NCBI GenBank assembly: GCA_049589355.1
Contig: JBAWAP010000096.1
Coordinates: 1-13,379 of the forward strand
Direction of reading: 5' to 3'
DNA: 13,379 nucleotides
Source: JBAWAP01 sp049589355
Lineage (GTDB): Bacteria; Chloroflexota; Anaerolineae; VGOG01
Below are positions 12,606 through 13,379 of this stretch, piece by piece (positions within the stretch are counted from its first letter, which is position 1; each line of letters opens with the position of its first letter). Under the pieces are notes generated by a model. The model had not been told where the DNA came from and made no database searches. It saw nothing but the letters and a program-made list of their open reading frames with translations. The position numbers and the translations under genes are program-made.

Positions 12606-13289
12606 ATGCAAGAAGTGAAACCTTGGCACGAACAGGATGTCTTTTGGGAAACGGTGGCTCCTATATTGTTTGCTCAGCGGCGCTGGTCAGATGCTCCGGC
12701 AGAGGTGGAGCAAGTCGTTTCCCTCCTTGGGATTGGACCGGGAACGCACATTCTCGATCTTTGTTGTGGTGTGGGGAGACACTCCTTGGAATTAGCCCGT
12801 CGTGGATTTCATGTGACGGGGGTAGATAGGACACGACTGTACCTGGACAGAGCATCCAAGCAAGCGGAGGCAGAGGGGTTGAAGATCGAGTTTGTTCAAG
12901 ATGACATGAGGAGCTTTTGCAGGCCGGATGCTTTCGATGTAGTTATAAACCTCTTCACGTCATTTAGCTATTTTGAAGATCCGGAAGAAGACCGTCAAGT
13001 TTTGTTGAACGTGTACCGCTCACTTAAACCGGGCGGAGTCTTCCTTCTGGAGATGATGGGCAAGGAAATCCTTGCCCGGATCTTTCGCGAGAGAGACTGG
13101 CATGAGGAAAACGGGGTGCTTATCCTGGAGGAGCGAAAGCTCAGCAAGAATTGGGGTTGGATTGAGAGCCGTTGGATCATGTTTAAGGGCAATAACCGCA
13201 CCGAGCTCAGGCTGTCGCAGCGGCTTTATTCAGCCGTGGAGCTGACCTCATTAGAGCCTATCCTAAAAATGCACGACGGTAGACGATGA
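12606..13289 (+). pseudogene. Class I SAM-dependent methyltransferase, truncated by an IS5-family element
   Basis: The start at 12606 (MQEVKPWHEQDVFWETVAP) is chosen for the GAGGTG box 4-5 bases upstream; an in-frame ATG at 12570 is possible but poor. The Rossmann methyltransferase core is clear: motif I HILDLCCGVGRHSLELARRG (48-67), the acidic residue of motif II in VTGVDRT (70-76), FVQDDMRSF (96-104), and DVVINLFTSFSYFEDPEEDR (111-130), with LKPGGVFLLEM after it. Native coding stops after LYSAVELTSL at residue 216; the final 11 residues (EPILKMHDGRR) are read from the end of the inserted IS. Relatives continue past YSA-EL with about 25-35 further residues, so the C-terminal strand pair is missing and the enzyme is probably impaired. 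Target unknown. Confidence 0.85.
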
Positions 13290-13379
13290 GGCAGGCAGCG
13301 AATTGGATGAGGCCCAACCAGTGTTCAGCCTTCTTTTCCCACCGGATCAACAGCTTGCGAAAGCGGTTGAACCAACTGT
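13254..13379 (-). mobile_element. IS5-family insertion sequence, one end
   Basis: An element end begins at GAGCCTATCCTAAAAATG (13254-13271), exactly where methyltransferase coding stops. The transposase frame on the minus strand ends 4 bases inside this end (TAG at 13260-13258), an arrangement common in IS1031/IS427-type IS5 relatives. TTA at 13251-13253 directly before the end fits the short target duplications of this group. The other end and duplicate are outside the window. Confidence 0.75.
13258..13379 (-). CDS. IS5-family DDE transposase, C-terminal part
   Basis: About 40 residues are visible, entering from the right edge and ending at the TAG at 13260-13258. The sequence SWFNRFRKLLIRWEKKAEHW followed by LGLIQFAACLIVYRR is the characteristic C-terminal tail of IS5-family (DDE) transposases, where the R-W-F-N-R-F-R-L-x-x-R-x-E-K-A pattern contains the Glu region after the last catalytic acid. 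The catalytic domain is beyond the window, so whether the copy is intact cannot be told. It lies antisense to the methyltransferase it interrupts. Confidence 0.85.
   Translation of the reverse strand, partial: SWFNRFRKLLIRWEKKAEHWLGLIQFAACLIVYRRAFLG

Overview
The window looks like part of a bacterial chromosome of moderately high GC, and gene content and protein style suggest an anaerobic or thermophilic member of the Chloroflexota. That assignment is an inference from a four-subunit pyruvate-type ferredoxin oxidoreductase, a Chloroflexota-style GT-C protein with a C-terminal beta-rich domain, and the RuvB sequence. No rRNA or tRNA gene and no CRISPR array was seen.

Left half, read leftwards on the minus strand: a strong promoter at 5644-5672 drives porG-porD-porA-porB (2-oxoacid, probably pyruvate, ferredoxin oxidoreductase). 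These are followed by upp (uracil salvage), a frameshifted GT-C membrane glycosyltransferase, and the start of a WecA/TagO/MraY-family sugar-1-phosphate transferase that leaves the window at base 1. The wide gaps porD/porA, porA/porB and porB/upp are each filled by a short, AT-richer, self-complementary repeat made of iterated words.

Right half, read rightwards: ruvB starts from its own extended -10 promoter. In many bacteria ruvB is followed closely by a DUF2905 gene and queA. Here those two genes are present (10139 and 11349) but are separated from ruvB by about 3.3 kb of accessory genes: a small Zn-binding protein, a two-gene MNT-nucleotidyltransferase/HEPN module with its own promoter and operator-like inverted repeat, two small uncharacterised proteins, a QueH-type epoxyqueuosine reductase with an extra N-terminal RRXRR/PLMP-like segment, and a small antitoxin-like protein. 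An SMR/EamA-like membrane protein and a YkoP-like protein lie between DUF2905 and queA.

QueA makes epoxyqueuosine-tRNA and QueH reduces it to queuosine-tRNA, so the last two steps of queuosine synthesis are encoded here. The queA gene carries an in-frame insertion of about 87 bp of the same repeat family as the one between porB and upp. At the right edge a SAM methyltransferase gene is cut by an IS5-family insertion sequence whose transposase C-terminus, end sequence and probable TTA target site are visible.

The most notable items are the repeat domesticated inside queA, the QueH fusion to an IscB-type N-terminal segment, the MNT/HEPN module with altered catalytic positions, and the hairpin placed at the predicted +1 of the por transcript.
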